Source: Daphnia pulex
Taxonomy: Eukaryota; Arthropoda; Branchiopoda; Diplostraca; Daphniidae
Assembly: GCF_021134715.1 (NCBI RefSeq)
Contig: NC_060026.1
Span: 5,022,001-5,086,000 of the forward strand
Length of the DNA stretch: 64,000 bases
Reading direction: 5' to 3'
A program made the translations under genes and the position numbers. Numbering within the stretch: position 1 is the first letter of the stretch; every line of letters starts with the position of its first letter. The notes beneath the pieces are model-generated. The model was given only the letters and a program-made list of their open reading frames with translations. It did not search any database and had not been told where the DNA came from. Below are positions 14,701 through 46,142 of this stretch, in pieces.

Positions 14701-17687
14701 AACTCACACATTCTTGTCTTTTTAGAATGAACTGGAATCGTTTACTGAAAAACTGTCTGAGATGGTTGCACGTCCTTACTTGCGCACGTACGGTTACTCA
14801 TTCCGTATTTTATTTGAGTGAACCATTAATCCATCTAAATACCGTTTTTTCTAGACCCCGTTCGACGATCGTCGATATGACACTGAAAGTACGAAGAAAG
14901 CGCCATGAATTCATACGCGCTGTCTCAAAAGGTAATTATTGATATGTTTTATAATCATATTTTTTAAAATTGAAACGTTGAAGATATTCATCATTGTTTT
15001 GGGTTTTTCGGGAGTGAACCAATAAGTCCGTGTTTGGATATTTTTAAAATAACAATAATTTTGTTTTTCCAGGTCTAATACCACCCGAGACACCACCTGC
15101 TTTGCGGCGAGTGCGACGACGGAGATTTCCTGGTCTCATGGGCATGGATCCAATCGAAGATGTAACGGTCATTTGTCATCTCTATAATTCCCGCACTATG
15201 TTATGCAATTTCTTGTATTATTAGGATCAAATCACTGAAGCGATAGCTATATCGCTGCGTCAGCTAGATCCCAACAATCCCTGGGTAAAGGATAGCCAGG
15301 GGCGACACACAAACTTGAGTGCTATATACGATTGGCCTGATGCGAATTCGGATGAAGAAGATTCGGATGTAAATCAAGTGAGAAACGAAGTACGGCTAAT
15401 TAGTTGTTTATTAACTTTTTTTAATACTTTTTACATTTGTCTGTCAAAGGCTTTGACCGTGAGTTTACTGGGTGTTTGCGATCGCGAAGGATGCGGGCGA
15501 CCTCGAGCGCGAAATCCACGAAACGGAAAGATCCATCCTTTTTGTAGTCTTCGCTGCAGCCGCAGCGAATCTCTTGATCAACCTTCTGTGGCCCCTACTG
15601 ATTTTGCCATGGATTTAGTCATTGCTTTGGAGATGTCTCGTCTTCAGTTGATTGAAGACGAAGTTCGCAAGCAGAACCATGACCAGACAGCAACTAGCAA
15701 CACTGAGTTTCAATCGCCCTCAGTGGATGGCTATTCAGAAGATGCACAACTACGTTTGGCAATTTTCTTGTCCTTAGAAGAGTCGGGAAGACTTGCCACG
15801 GAATCCGGTGTGGCCGCCGCTAGTCAAACGGCCGAGTCTTCGGTTGATAACTTTTTGAAAAACCTGGCACAAAAACAGGAATTGCCTCTCAAGAATTATC
15901 GTCTTAATCAGCTAGATCCTAATAGCAGAGATTCCAAGACTTTAAAGTCCCTTTTTAGTAACTAATTATTCATTATGGAAACCGTTATTGTTGCTAATAT
16001 TATCTTGAAATTGAATTCGTAGCTCCAACTGAGAAGCACGGAGAGAGTGAAGGCCGTTTTGAAATTTCGGAACTCCATCAAAATGCCGGGTTTTTTTCCT
16101 CGTCTCTTGGTGAAGACCAACAGCTGGATACAGTCTCGGATGGCGCCGTTTCCTCACTTCCTTTTCCCAAAAGGTCTCACTCTGCTTGTGACATCAGAAC
16201 CGGTACCCGATTTAATTGATTTCTTGTTGTTTCCTCCTTTGGGGATCATCAAAATCAAAATTTTTTATTTTATGCATTTCATTGACTTAGGTGTACACAT
16301 ACGCTGCCCGTCTTTGGAGCTCGAGTCCCACGACTGCATTCACGAACTAGTGGAAGGTATTTCACAAGGCCCCCCGACTCGAACGCTTCTTCGCCTGCAA
16401 AGCCTTGGAACTGATTACGGTAGCGACGAGTTTGGGACTTGTACATCTTCGGAGGAAAATGGGCAAGCAAAAGAGGAGGAAATACAAATTCCAATAGTTG
16501 AGTATTTGTAGAATTTTAGCCTTGTTGTTTAATCATTTTCGAAAACATGTATTTCTTGTATTTTGTAGAGGAAACTGAGCAAACCAAAGCTTGTTCGCCA
16601 GGCGAACGTTTCTGGAAAAGCAGAATTGTCCTGCTGCTCCCATTCAGCGCATCCGCCATTCAAGCATTTGCCCCTAGTAGAATCTGAATCTTTTAATTCC
16701 GAAAACACGCTTCCGACACCAGCAGATGAAGACCAATCTTATGACCAGGTAAATTTTTTTTTTTAAATGTGGATGTTTCATTTATTCTTTATTTCAATTC
16801 CATGTCACGTTTTCATCAACGTTATATCGCTTTACAGGGAATACCACGTTCGCCTACTTTATACTGTACCACTACATACATCAGCGGTGTGGCTATATCG
16901 CGAACACCTGAACCTGGCGCCCAATCGAATGAATCTTTCGATGGATTGGTGAAATCAGGAAGAGGAAATCGTTCATCAAGTTTAACGACAGCCGCTCTTC
17001 GAGGCATTCTCCAAATTCATCCGCTAGGCCGAGGCTTGTCAAAATCCGCTGGCCGTTTGAATATAAACAATTACGTCGTCAAAGACGGCAATAGCCGCAA
17101 AAAGAAACGCAAGCATATTCGACGATTGACCATGCCCGCTATGCTTTGTTCAGGTGAAAATAGTGAATACGCACGATAGTGATTTTAGTGCCTTATTTAT
17201 TTGTTGATTTCATTCATTCTTTAATTCTTATCACATTTTTTCTTATCACACACTTTCATTGTTTTCAGATAATTGTGAAGGGTCCCTTTCTCCTTTCCCC
17301 TCGCCATCACCACGTATCATTTCGCGGTCGGCGTGTGAGCCGCAGCGGGACAAAGAGGTTCATTTCATTGCATTAATTAGCTGACGGAAATGAGATTAAC
17401 ACGAATAACATTTTCCATGTCACTAGGTATTTTATTTCCCGAAATCACCCACTGAAAGCCAGTTGAGCACCGTGTTGTTGGTGAGGGATTTTAATAAGCG
17501 AGATGCTTTTCACGAGGCGTTGTTTCTTCCTCGTGAACAAAAGCGTAAACGTTCAAAAAAGATTTTAGCAACTTCTACTGCTACGTCGGTACCAACCGAA
17601 CTCTCCAAGCACGACACCTCATGCGAGGTGAACTCGGATAGACGCGAAGAAAAACAAAGTGGCTCACAAGAATCGTCTGTTTTATGA
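11707..17687 (+). CDS. ANKIB1: ANKIB1, ankyrin-repeat RBR E3 ubiquitin ligase
   Basis: About 23 exons, first 11707-11772 and last 17427-17687. It is an Ariadne-like RING-between-RING ligase that passes ubiquitin through a RING2 cysteine. The start [13 protein letters not shown] has a glycine at position 2 and could be myristoylated. Ankyrin repeats follow ([36 protein letters not shown]). RING1 starts [14 protein letters not shown] (13160-13290), the IBR lies at about 13430-13680, and RING2 at 13890-13980 reads [19 protein letters not shown]. The Ariadne domain covers about 14080-14930. Two ubiquitin-interacting-motif-like helices follow: [14 protein letters not shown] (15225-15266) and [16 protein letters not shown] (15740-15790). 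The C-terminal third is low-complexity and serine-rich, with a KKKRKH basic patch. I verified exon phases by eye; junctions near 16496-16569 are the least certain. Confidence 0.92.
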
Positions 17688-18230
17688 AGCAGTTGTTCTA
17701 CACCTCATATGCTCGTTTATACTTTTTCACAATTCTATATTTGTCAAAAAGCACAAAAAGCTTAATCGACCCCAAACCATATGTCTTAATGGAGTTTGAC
17801 CAATCAAATGTTTGATGTCACAAATTTATATATTATTATCGTTTAAAAGTAACATTTTTTAACGCCTACGTCAGTTATTAATGCTAGTCTAGCCCAAAAA
17901 AATCTATCATTTCAAGCTAAATCTCTTGAGTTTTGTGTTGCTGGTTACCAGTCAGCTATATTGGTGGGTGTGTTGTTATGTGAGGCTGCTTGGAGTCCAT
18001 CTGTTTGATTGTATTTTTTTTTTCTCTTCATGTCAATGGGATTTAATTCTATGCCTATATATGTAGCCACATTTCTCATATCATATACCTCCTCAAGGTC
18101 TTCTAAGGTATCTCTCAGCTCATGGACCAACAGTGAATTTCTGATTCAAAAATTAATTTCTTCTTCCCTCTTTGTATTTCTCTACAGTATATACCATTAC
18201 ACTTCTGAATCTTACTTTTGTCTGTTTCTT
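17688..18230. other. Convergent 3' regions of ANKIB1 and NDUFB3
   Basis: AT-rich with no gene seen. It should contain the 3' UTRs of ANKIB1 (+) and NDUFB3 (-). I found no unambiguous AATAAA for either. Confidence 0.4.
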
Positions 18231-18638
18231 TCAGTGATGGGATGAGCCATGACCATGATGATCTTTTGGCGGATTTATTAATTCCAATCCCTTTTCAATA
18301 GTTATGGTTGCTAAAAAGGCAGCAAAACCCCATTTAAATCCTCGGAAACCAGTTAGCATCCAACGTTGTTTGATAGTTCCAAATTCTTTTCTATCAAATC
18401 TCCAGACTTCATTCCTAGTAATAAACAAATAACAATTAGTTAAATAGCAACAAGTTACATTTGGAAGTAAAAATACTAGTCACCTTAGCCAAGGGTCCTT
18501 CAAGCCTTTCTGAGCAAGCATATTTCTTACAGTAACCAATTCTGGGGCATCCTCAACTTTGTATTTCCTCCAGTCGGGGATTTTAAATTCATGGTGATGA
18601 CCATGATCATGATGTCCGTGTGCATGATCGCCACCCAT
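18231..18638 (-). CDS. NDUFB3: NDUFB3 (B12), complex I accessory subunit
   Basis: Two coding exons on the minus strand: 18638-18484 and 18414-18231. The product is a small single-pass accessory subunit of mitochondrial NADH dehydrogenase. The histidine-rich N-terminus (MGGDHAHGHHDHGHHHEF) precedes IPDWRKYKVEDAPEL, the KGLKDPWLRNEVWR block that is the family signature, and the membrane segment GFKWGFAAFLATITIE. The C-terminus is again histidine-rich (HHGHGSSHH). The length of about 112 residues is close to the family norm. A further 5' UTR exon may lie around 18712-18800. Confidence 0.9.
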
Positions 18639-18809
18639 TTCTGTATCTTCAAAAAAATTATAGGTGAGACATTTGTACCATTTCTTAAACTAATCTGTTA
18701 ACCAAAACTCACTTGATTCCTCAGTAAAGAAATGCAAACAGCTGAAAGTAATGAAACACAGGCAAAGGTAAAGAATTCTATATTTTCGTCTGCTAGAAAC
18801 ATTTAACAC

Positions 18810-20788
18810 CCAGATGGCGCAATCAACCTAAATCAAGAGCAGTCGACATTAAAGAAATATCCCACTAAAAATTAAACCAGTTTCAAATTTTCATCAATTT
18901 TCTAAGCAATTTTAAAATAATTTAAAATGATTTTATTGAATCAGAAACAATTGCAGCCAAAAAGGTTAACAATATTTACAGGGTTACTAGATTAGCCATG
19001 CTACTAAGTTGCGGACGTGCGGTCTCGTCATCTCGTGAGACCCTTTTTTTTTAAATATTAGCTTTCTCTGAAAAGAGATTTTATTGACTTGTGCCCTTGT
19101 AGGATTTCAAAATCTCATTAGGTAAATTGGGAAAGAGTTATGAGAAACATTTGAAATTGATTTGGCACGAGTTGGATTGTAATAATTATTTGGCTACTCG
19201 CTGTGTATTACTCAAGGTAAAATTAGATTATGTTTACTGGTTTACACTTTAGCAGGAAGGAAACAAGGAACGATTTGCGTGCTGCTTTTCTTTTCGCATA
19301 GTTCATACTGTTGTTGTACTCATACCGTCATAGATGATTTGACTTTTGAAAAATTCGTAACTCAACAATGAAATGGATGATGTCATGATAGGTAAAATAT
19401 TTTTTTCTTTTTCACTTCCCAGACTAATCGTCTTGGTCCAATTTTTTGCAAATTTGTTTAGTTGCAAAATCTCTCCGCTAGATGTTTGTTAGTTGTAAAG
19501 ATTTCTCACGATTAAAATATTGAAACTGCTGCTGTTGTTTCACTCTTCACCAGCCTTTTTGCGTGTTAAATCCTTTTGACGACAAATAATAATTCATTAA
19601 ATAATATTAAATACCTGAAGAGATTCATCAATTCCGGAATTGAAAAAAAGAATCTTTGTAATTTAATTTATTTTAATCCTTGAATAAGAACCACCTATGA
19701 GCAGACATTTGAACTAAAATATTGAATTCCAGCCATCTACTGTCAATAGGTGTTGATTTTCGGAATTCTTTTTAAGCATAAACACATACATTAGTTATCT
19801 AGGTCAAAATTTTCTCTTTAAATAAATATTCAATGAACATGTATCAGTGCCAGAAACAATAAGTCTCATGTATTTTTGCAAAACTGCAAGAAATAATGTA
19901 CGGTCACGCACGCCATCTAGTCATGCCATCTAGTATAGAGTGAAGAAGGAAGTCTTAGCATCGTCTTAGACCAGTGCCGATCGCGCCTTGTGCAGGACTA
20001 GGCGCTCCTCGAAGCTGATTTATACAATACAAGTGTCGACACTCGACAGTGGTCGTTGAGCTCTAAGCAGACAACAGAGAGTATAGGCTGTGCTATCGAT
20101 CCTTTTTAAAAACTTTCTCGTATGTGTTTGGCTGCCTATTGTGTTTAGTGGCGAGGCTTGTGTCCTAACCGGTGATCGACAAAAACAAAGAGTGGCGTGT
20201 AGAACAGCGTCAGGGGGATCACCTATCGACCGTATTTTGTCAAATTTCATCATTCTCTCTCTCTCTCTCTACAAAGATATACTCGGTCCCGGCTATATTT
20301 AGCTCTGCTGTTTTTCCCTTTTAAAAACATTGAATAACTATTTTACCTACCACAGTGTGTGTGTGTGTGTGTGTGTGTGTGACTTGAACCCAAAACTCTT
20401 TAGTCCATCTCTGTTGGGAGATGGCAGGGAAATAAAACAGCAGTTTGGTTTTTTCCCCCTCTATCTCTCCAGTGTGTGTGTGAGTCGACGACGACGACTA
20501 AAAAAGAGGGTAGAGGGATAGCCCGATTCGAGGTATAACTATATATATATATAAATATATACAGGAACACACAGCAGGGGAAAAAGAAAACATGCCCCAA
20601 AGAGTGCCTGGGGCATGTCAAGGTGAAGGTTACTGCCAATGCCGTCAATAGGTCGATCCTCGAGCTGCACGAGTGGCTGAACTACTTGGAACGAACAAGT
20701 CTGCTCTGATCCTAAATTTCGGTGTCGACTGGATTTTTGCGACGCGGCCTCTCTTTTGAAAAGGAGGAGGAGGACGTCAACTTCCTTC
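18810..20788. other. NDUFB3-LRP1 intergenic and LRP1 5' UTR
   Basis: No protein gene seen in about 2 kb. From about 19970 the base composition rises and becomes UTR-like. It includes a (TG)13 tract at 20355-20381, a TATA-rich stretch at 20540-20565, and a GAGGAGGAGGA run just before the LRP1 start codon. At 19031-19050 there is a short hairpin (GGTCTC / GAGACC) followed by eight T. Confidence 0.45.
20355..20381. repeat. (TG)n microsatellite
   Basis: Thirteen uninterrupted TG units in the likely LRP1 5' region. Shorter TG tracts recur in LRP1 intron 1 at about 21306-21325 and intron 2 at about 21986-22005. Confidence 0.9.
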
Positions 20789-40014
<19,226 letters not shown>

Positions 40015-40720
40015 ATCTTATTTTATTTTAGATTTTTTTTTGTTTGTATTCTTTGAATTCGTCAATGATGCTGACTCCATCCTGATAAATTTGCCCCCAG
40101 CGATGGCTTGCTGGAACAAGATTGTGGCTGATCGCACCTTTTCGGATTGAAGACGATCCCCACTTTGAAAACAGAATTGACGTTAAAGTCACACCGATTG
40201 CGATTTTAATAATAATGATATTTTTTTTTAAATTGCACTTCGTTCAAGTTGTTGGCGTCAGTTGAACGTCATCAATGGAGCTTTGGAAACTTTCCACATA
40301 GTTTTTTTCGTCAGCTGCTCAAGACCTACACACTAATTGTATCATATCTTTTCGCATAACTGGACAGCATATTATTTGGCTAATGTGATATCTCTGTTGT
40401 CTATTTCACCCGATATTCGACTGGCAATTTCATTGATGTTGAGCAAACCAAGCGGAATGTTACTCATCCTTTTTTTAATTATTATTTCTTTTTTTATTAC
40501 TTCTTTTTTTTTTTTTTTTTTTTTTTTTAATTTTATTTTTGCAACAGTGCAAACATGCGGGCATCGTGACGAATAGTGTCCCCGTTTGCTTGTCCTTCAA
40601 AATGTTGACATTGTCTGTTTCAGATTGAACAAGATCCCGATACATCCCGACTTTAGTTATTGATCATCCCTTTGTATTCATGCTCTCTTGATTTATACAA
40701 CTTTTACCGATCAATACACC

Positions 40721-40726
40721 AATAAA
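40721..40726 (+). terminator. Poly(A) signal of LRP1
   Basis: AATAAA about 700 bases after the LRP1 stop codon. Confidence 0.65.
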
Positions 40727-40757
40727 GAAAAATCCACTTTTATCGGCAAATGTAGGA

Positions 40758-40763
40758 TTTATT
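40758..40763 (-). terminator. Poly(A) signal of the XKR gene
   Basis: AATAAA on the minus strand, only 9 bases past the XKR stop codon, implying a very short 3' UTR. Confidence 0.5.
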
Positions 40764-40772
40764 ATTCATGAC

Positions 40773-42670
40773 TCAAAGTCGTTCGTTCAAACGAATGTCC
40801 ATTGAAACAGCTCCCTCATGTTCGGGAAGTCGCCCAGCATGATATAAAGCTAGCAAGGCAATACCGGTCAAAAAGAAAACGTAATGGCAACTTAACCCGA
40901 GATAGTATATCCATGAACCCATGACATTGGGAATATCTGAGAGACTCGGGTAGCTTCCGTGTTTAAGCCACATGACCATCATTGAGGTATTACCCACTAG
41001 CGAGATGGTGTAATAGAACGCGTATTTACGTCGCGTTCGACTGCCATCGCTCTTAATGAAGACAAAGATGAATGCCAAACCTAATGCCATAATTGAAAGG
41101 ATTTTCTCCATGTGGAACGAAGACTTGAGTACGGGAAGCATCAGCCAGGCTACCATGACAGTCCAGTGAATTCCCAATAATAACGCAGCGTATTCGATGC
41201 TGAGCGAAGTAAAAAGGCCAATGGCTAATAGACGAGAACCTGTAACGTAGAAGAGATCTGTTCGTTTCCTTTTCTGATTTGCTATTTTATCTTTCCATTT
41301 GACATACTTAGACTAAAGAAATGAATTAAGAATAATATGGCAGTGGCACGAAATCGAATAGCTTCCTTGTCGGGTTGATTTTGCAGAAAAGTTCGATCGT
41401 ATGTGGTGACCGCAATACTGACACTATTACATGACATTTTTTTGTAAGACCATTGAGATTCCATTTTTTGTAATGTTGCAAAGAGCAACAAAAAAAAAAA
41501 AAAAAAAAAAAAACTTAAAAGTTCTTGTTTAGAATAAATGTACCTGATCAACGAGTTCACGGCAAGAGCTATTTCAATCCATCCTATGAGAAAGAATTAA
41601 TTTTATCAATGAATTCTTGGTAATAAGCATCGATTGAGTTTTGCCTTCTGACGAGTTGGCTTTCGTTTCCACTTGAACTAAGTATAGCTGCAAAATGAAC
41701 TGCGGGGAAGTGTTGAGGAATGCGAAAAAGAGGCGTAGCAAAGTTACCTCCGTCATGCAAGCTGCCATCACTTCCCAACTCCGCTGGAGTGCTTCAAGCT
41801 CACCTTTCAACAGGGCTCGGTAACGCTTGAGCAAATAGTAGAGCACGTTGATGTATCTGTAAGTAATTTTTCGTGGGAAAAACAGAAAATATGCAAAGAA
41901 CAATACAAACACAAAAAGGTTTTACATCGTCATTCATAAAAATTAAGAAATCTTTCGCCCTTACTAGTGATTGCATTGCAATTGAGTCTTAATCTGACTA
42001 AATAAAATAGGGATGAATAAAAATAAACTATTGTTTGGATGAGTTTGTGCTGTTATTCCCATCAGAAAACACCAGCATGTGTACAACTAGTATGTGAAGA
42101 CAGAATCACTTCAAATAAATGAACAAGACGTAAATAATTGTTAATGAATGAATTGATGAATTAATGAATAATTGTATATAAATCTGGCTTATCAAATTGT
42201 TTGAATGTTCCGTTTTTAAGTCTTGTCATTCACGCATTTATCGCCAATTTTATTTACCTTTTACTACCCGTTGCATCAATCATCAAAACATAGTAATTTA
42301 TTTTCTTAAGAATACTAGTGCAGAGTTATACTTAGCCTACGTACATAGTAATATATATTCCATTTTCTTACCCAGAAATTGGACTATTTAGAAATACAAT
42401 CGACAGAATTCTGAAAACGTGAAATATAGTGGGCAACTTGGGTTTAACTGACTGAGATGAACCTTTAGTAAGCAAAAAGCAACTTAATATGGACGTGATG
42501 AAACCGGGAATAAATGCCAATAGAGCAGTCAGAGCCATAACTGTATAGTTCCTCATGTAGAATTGTTTGTAAACAGTATAGCAATTCACTAACAGATCTA
42601 CTAAATGAGTCGACAGAGAGATGATCACTAATAAAAAATCTAATAACACCAAACGACTACCACTTTCCAT
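40773..42670 (-). CDS. XK-related (XKR) multi-pass membrane protein
   Basis: Five exons on the minus strand: 42670-42372, 41856-41645, 41583-41544, 41423-41308, 41239-40773. The family motif is visible as TSPQFILQLYLVQ in exon 2, preceded by the helix ending SWEVMAACMTEVTLLRLFF. About eight to ten hydrophobic segments are encoded. XKR proteins include caspase-activated phospholipid scramblases (XKR8) and the Kell-associated XK; which branch this belongs to cannot be told by eye. I see no obvious caspase site. The exon 2/exon 3 junction only works in frame with a GC donor (GAAG then GCAAAA), which is weaker than a standard GC-AG donor. The short stop-to-poly(A) distance abuts the LRP1 3' end. 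Confidence 0.82.
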
Positions 42671-43146
42671 CTTTTTTTTGAAACACAGAAATTTTTTTTC
42701 AGACAAAACTTCGATCGAAAATCAACTTTTCTTGCTGAAACAAGAACGAAAACTGACCGGTTCTTAGACTTACGACCTCTTATTGTTTATCGAGCAACAC
42801 ATCGTACACAATTTTTTTAGACAACCGGTTTTGCCACCAGCGATTAAATCTGTCATTCGACAGAGAAATTTGCATAACATTTTGTCCTTCAGCGACATTT
42901 TTTTTACACTTTAGTTCTTAAAATATATAATAGGGAAATACATACACTACATGTGTTATAGCATTTACTGATTTCACCGAATCTTGTTTTAGAATTTTCG
43001 AGAATATTTGCTGGTAACCCTTTATTACTGTTTTATTACTTGTCAATTTAAGTTATTTATGCTCAATTCAATTTGGAAAATGAAAATCTAGCATAATCTT
43101 AGACAACTTTCCCATCACTGTATGATATACTATTAACATAGCAAGT
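42671..43146. other. XKR upstream and HADH 3' region
   Basis: AT-rich with no gene seen. Minus-strand AATAAA copies (tttatt at 43021 and about 43032) probably end the HADH transcript. Confidence 0.4.
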
Positions 43147-44791
43147 CTACTTTTTTTGATACTTGTAGAATCCTTCTCCTGTTTTCATACCTAATTTACC
43201 TTCTTCCACGAGACGATTTAACGTAGGCACTGGCTTGAAAAGCGGATTTTCAGGGAACTTTTCAGCCCATCCTAAATATGATTATTGATATAAAATCACT
43301 TAGTATAAAGTAAAAAGAATAGCATTTCGAAAATAACCTTCAATGATAAATTTCGAGGTGTCTAATCCAACATAATCTATTAATTCGAATGGACCCATGG
43401 GGTAGCCCGCACCTTAGAAGAACAAATTTAAGAAGTGTTGAAGATTTAGTTTTGAATTGCAAGGAATGATAAAAACTTACCTAATTTCATGGCAGTATCA
43501 ATATCTCTTGCGGTTGCATCACCTATATAAAAGTAAGAAATTGAAAATTGCGGAATTTCTCGTATTTAATGTCTATCAACCTCTTTCGAGCAAACGAACA
43601 GATTCCATCATGTAGGGCACTAATAGACGATTAACAATGAATCCTGGAGTATCTTTGCTAAACATAGGAAATAAGTGACGATACATTACAAGTATAAAAA
43701 TACACATTAATTGATGGATTACCAAGTTACAGTCTGTTTCCCAACAGATTTCCCCCAATCCATAACACGGCTAAACGTAAACGATAGAAATAATAAAAAG
43801 TTTTAAGCATAACAATTTAAATGCAGTACCCATCAGGGCCACCAAAATGAAGGGATTTAAACCCCAAAATGCTTATTTCTTACCTCTTGTAAAAATAGGT
43901 TTTTTAAACTGAATAAAAACTCATTAAAATGTAACTCACTTATATGTATCATCTGAAGTTTCCGGAATACGAATTACTTCAAGAAGTTTCATTACGGGAA
44001 CCTGTAAAATGGTATTAATTATTTGAATGCCAAAATTTAAACAAAGGTATAGCTTACTGGATTGAAAAAATGTAAACCAACAAATCTATCTTTTCTTTGA
44101 GTAGCTTCTGCAATTTCTCCAATAGGCAAAGAAGAGGTATTTGAGGCAAATATTGTATGAGTGGGGGCAACCTATTAAAAATATTTTATGAAATTCTGAT
44201 ATGCATAATCAAACTACTGAAATCTAATGAGTTATGCTTACAGTATCAAGAGTTTTGAAAAGATTCTGTTTGATCCTAAGTTTTTCAACAATAGCTTCAA
44301 CAACCAAATCACTTTGGCCAACAGCTTCTTCTGGATTTGTTGATAACATTAATCGTGACATGGAATCAGTAAGAAACTTGTCAGCTTTTGCCAAATCATC
44401 CTGTAAAATATTTCATTATTGTGAAATGAACAAGAAAGAAAAAAATAGAAATAAAATACCTTAAAAAGTTTTTTGGCCACACGTTGCAATGAGGTGTTAA
44501 TGGCATTTTGGGCTTTTTCTACCACTTTACGATCCAAATCCACTATGGTCACATTTTGGCCACTTTGTGCTGCTACCTAAGAAATGCAAATAAGCAAAAG
44601 CAATTTGTAAACCAATGAAAGGAAACAATAGATACCTGAGCAATTCCACTACCCATCAACCCACCTCCAATAACAACTACATTCTTAATAGACTGATTGA
44701 TACAAGCTGATGAACTCAATTTTCTACTGAGTGTAGCATGTGCCAACCTCATATTTGACTTACCAAACATTACTATTTTTGTAGTTGCCAT
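43147..44791 (-). CDS. HADH: Mitochondrial 3-hydroxyacyl-CoA dehydrogenase
   Basis: About nine small exons on the minus strand. The first are 44791-44636, 44576-44460 and 44400-44242. The enzyme oxidises L-3-hydroxyacyl-CoA with NAD in mitochondrial beta-oxidation of short and medium chains. After a basic presequence, the Rossmann nucleotide site appears as [15 protein letters not shown]. The acidic residue that binds NAD ribose is in [23 protein letters not shown] and [18 protein letters not shown] contain the catalytic histidine (HFFNP). The C-terminal domain has [35 protein letters not shown] and [10 protein letters not shown] before the stop. The upstream side is AT-rich and then enters the transposon cluster. 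Confidence 0.94.
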
Positions 44792-45045
44792 ATTTATCTA
44801 GAAATAAATATTTACAATCCTCTAACTGAAAAGAATATAGATTTTTGTTAACAGAGAGAATTACCCAGGCCACTAGTGTAAAACTGTAAACTGCTGGTGC
44901 TGTAAACAGTTAACAACTTACAGCGAACAAAAAGGATACTTCCTAATTAAATGCACGAGTGACACCTTGCGGATTTTTTCAGAACTATGTTTAAACGTTT
45001 TTTTTCTTATACATATTATATTTTTCTTATATATATATATTTTAA

Positions 45046-45153
45046 AATTCCTGTTTTCCGCAAAATTTTAATTTTTAATTTATTTTCAGCCATGGCCACC
45101 ACGTTATGATTAACCTTGACCATTTATGTGTGATTTTGCGGAAAACAGGAATT
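45046..45153. repeat. 21-bp perfect inverted repeat, possible tiny MITE
   Basis: The arm AATTCCTGTTTTCCGCAAAA(T) at 45046-45066 is mirrored exactly at 45133-45153, with a 66-bp spacer. The total length of 108 bp would suit a very short foldback element. No clear flanking duplication was found. Confidence 0.6.
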
Positions 45154-45166
45154 AAAAAAGGTTAAA

Positions 45167-45216
45167 TTACCCGAAGGGTTACTGGTCAAAGTTACCCGAA
45201 GGGTTACTGGTCAAAG
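45167..45216. repeat. 25-bp unit in exact tandem duplication
   Basis: The unit starting TTACCCGAAGGGTTACTGGT occurs twice head to tail with no change, so the duplication is probably recent. The unit itself contains the small palindrome ACCCGAAGGGT. Confidence 0.85.
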
Positions 45217-45619
45217 TTTCGTTTGCAGTATGGTTTACATGGGCACCCTCAGTTCTCGTAACACTACATAGATGGATGCACTAGTTTTTGGCAATTATTG
45301 ATTGTAATCAACAATTTTATTGCATTTCAATGGCAGTAATCGGTAGCTTACAATTTTTTACATCTATTCTGAAAATTTGGCTGCAATCGATTCAGGCATT
45401 TGATCAAACGGAGTTCTGGTTACTTTTTGACAGAATTTCAATAGCTGTTATAGCAGACGATAATACAGAGACATGTGACAGGGATATAAACGTAACGTGA
45501 CAATCGACTACTATTGTATGATAGAATAGAAGTCACTGTATGTTATCACCGAACGCTATCAATCTCCAGTAACAGAAGTGCTGATAGGTAGTTACTTAAA
45601 TTTAATTTTAACAAGATCC

Positions 45620-45672
45620 GGTGTGACGTGGGGTGGCGGGGCGAAGCCTCCGCCGCACCAAAGTCACGCCTT
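45620..45672. repeat. GC-rich imperfect hairpin
   Basis: GGTGTGAC and GGGTGGCGG pair with CCGCCGCACC and GTCACGCC around a GCGAAGCC loop region. The GC content is far above the flanks. The function is unknown. Confidence 0.5.
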
Positions 45673-46142
45673 ACCCTTACGCCGCGCCATATCATATTAG
45701 GTTTTTTTGGAATTTAATTTTTATTTAATGTTTGGATAGAAACATGCGGAAATATTCTTTTAATCTCTTTCTCGATTTTTGCTTATTACAATCTTCCGGA
45801 AACTAAGGGCATACATTTTTTTAAATGTTATTAATCCATCTTAATAATAGGCCTACCTTTATAACAGAATATTTTTATTATTCTATAACTATTCTATGGC
45901 TCTGTCTTTGTAAAACTATACCAATACTACTATACCAACTAGAATACCCTTAACATTCCCTTCGGGTACCTTGCGGCGTACGTACGCTGCCTACAGTCTA
46001 TTGCCACGACATCATGCCGTGGCAATACGGTCGTAACTGTCTATTGCCACGACATCTGTCGTGGTTTCGTAAAATAGCAACGCATGTGGCCTAGGTATAG
46101 GCAGCTGAGGGTGGGTGGCTGGAACAAAATTGACACCCAGGG

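Larger units (their letters stand above)
40015..40772. other. LRP1 3' UTR meeting the XKR gene tail-to-tail
   Basis: No further gene seen. It includes a T-rich homopolymer of about 27 bases at 40502-40528. The plus-strand AATAAA at 40721-40726 and the minus-strand AATAAA at 40763-40758 are only 31 bases apart. Confidence 0.6.
44792..46135. other. HADH upstream region, repeat-rich
   Basis: No protein gene seen. It contains a 21-bp perfect inverted repeat (45046-45066 / 45133-45153), a 25-bp unit duplicated in tandem (45167-45216), a GC-rich hairpin (45620-45672), and two copies of CTATTGCCACGACATC about 43 bases apart (45997-46012 and about 46040-46055). Confidence 0.5.
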
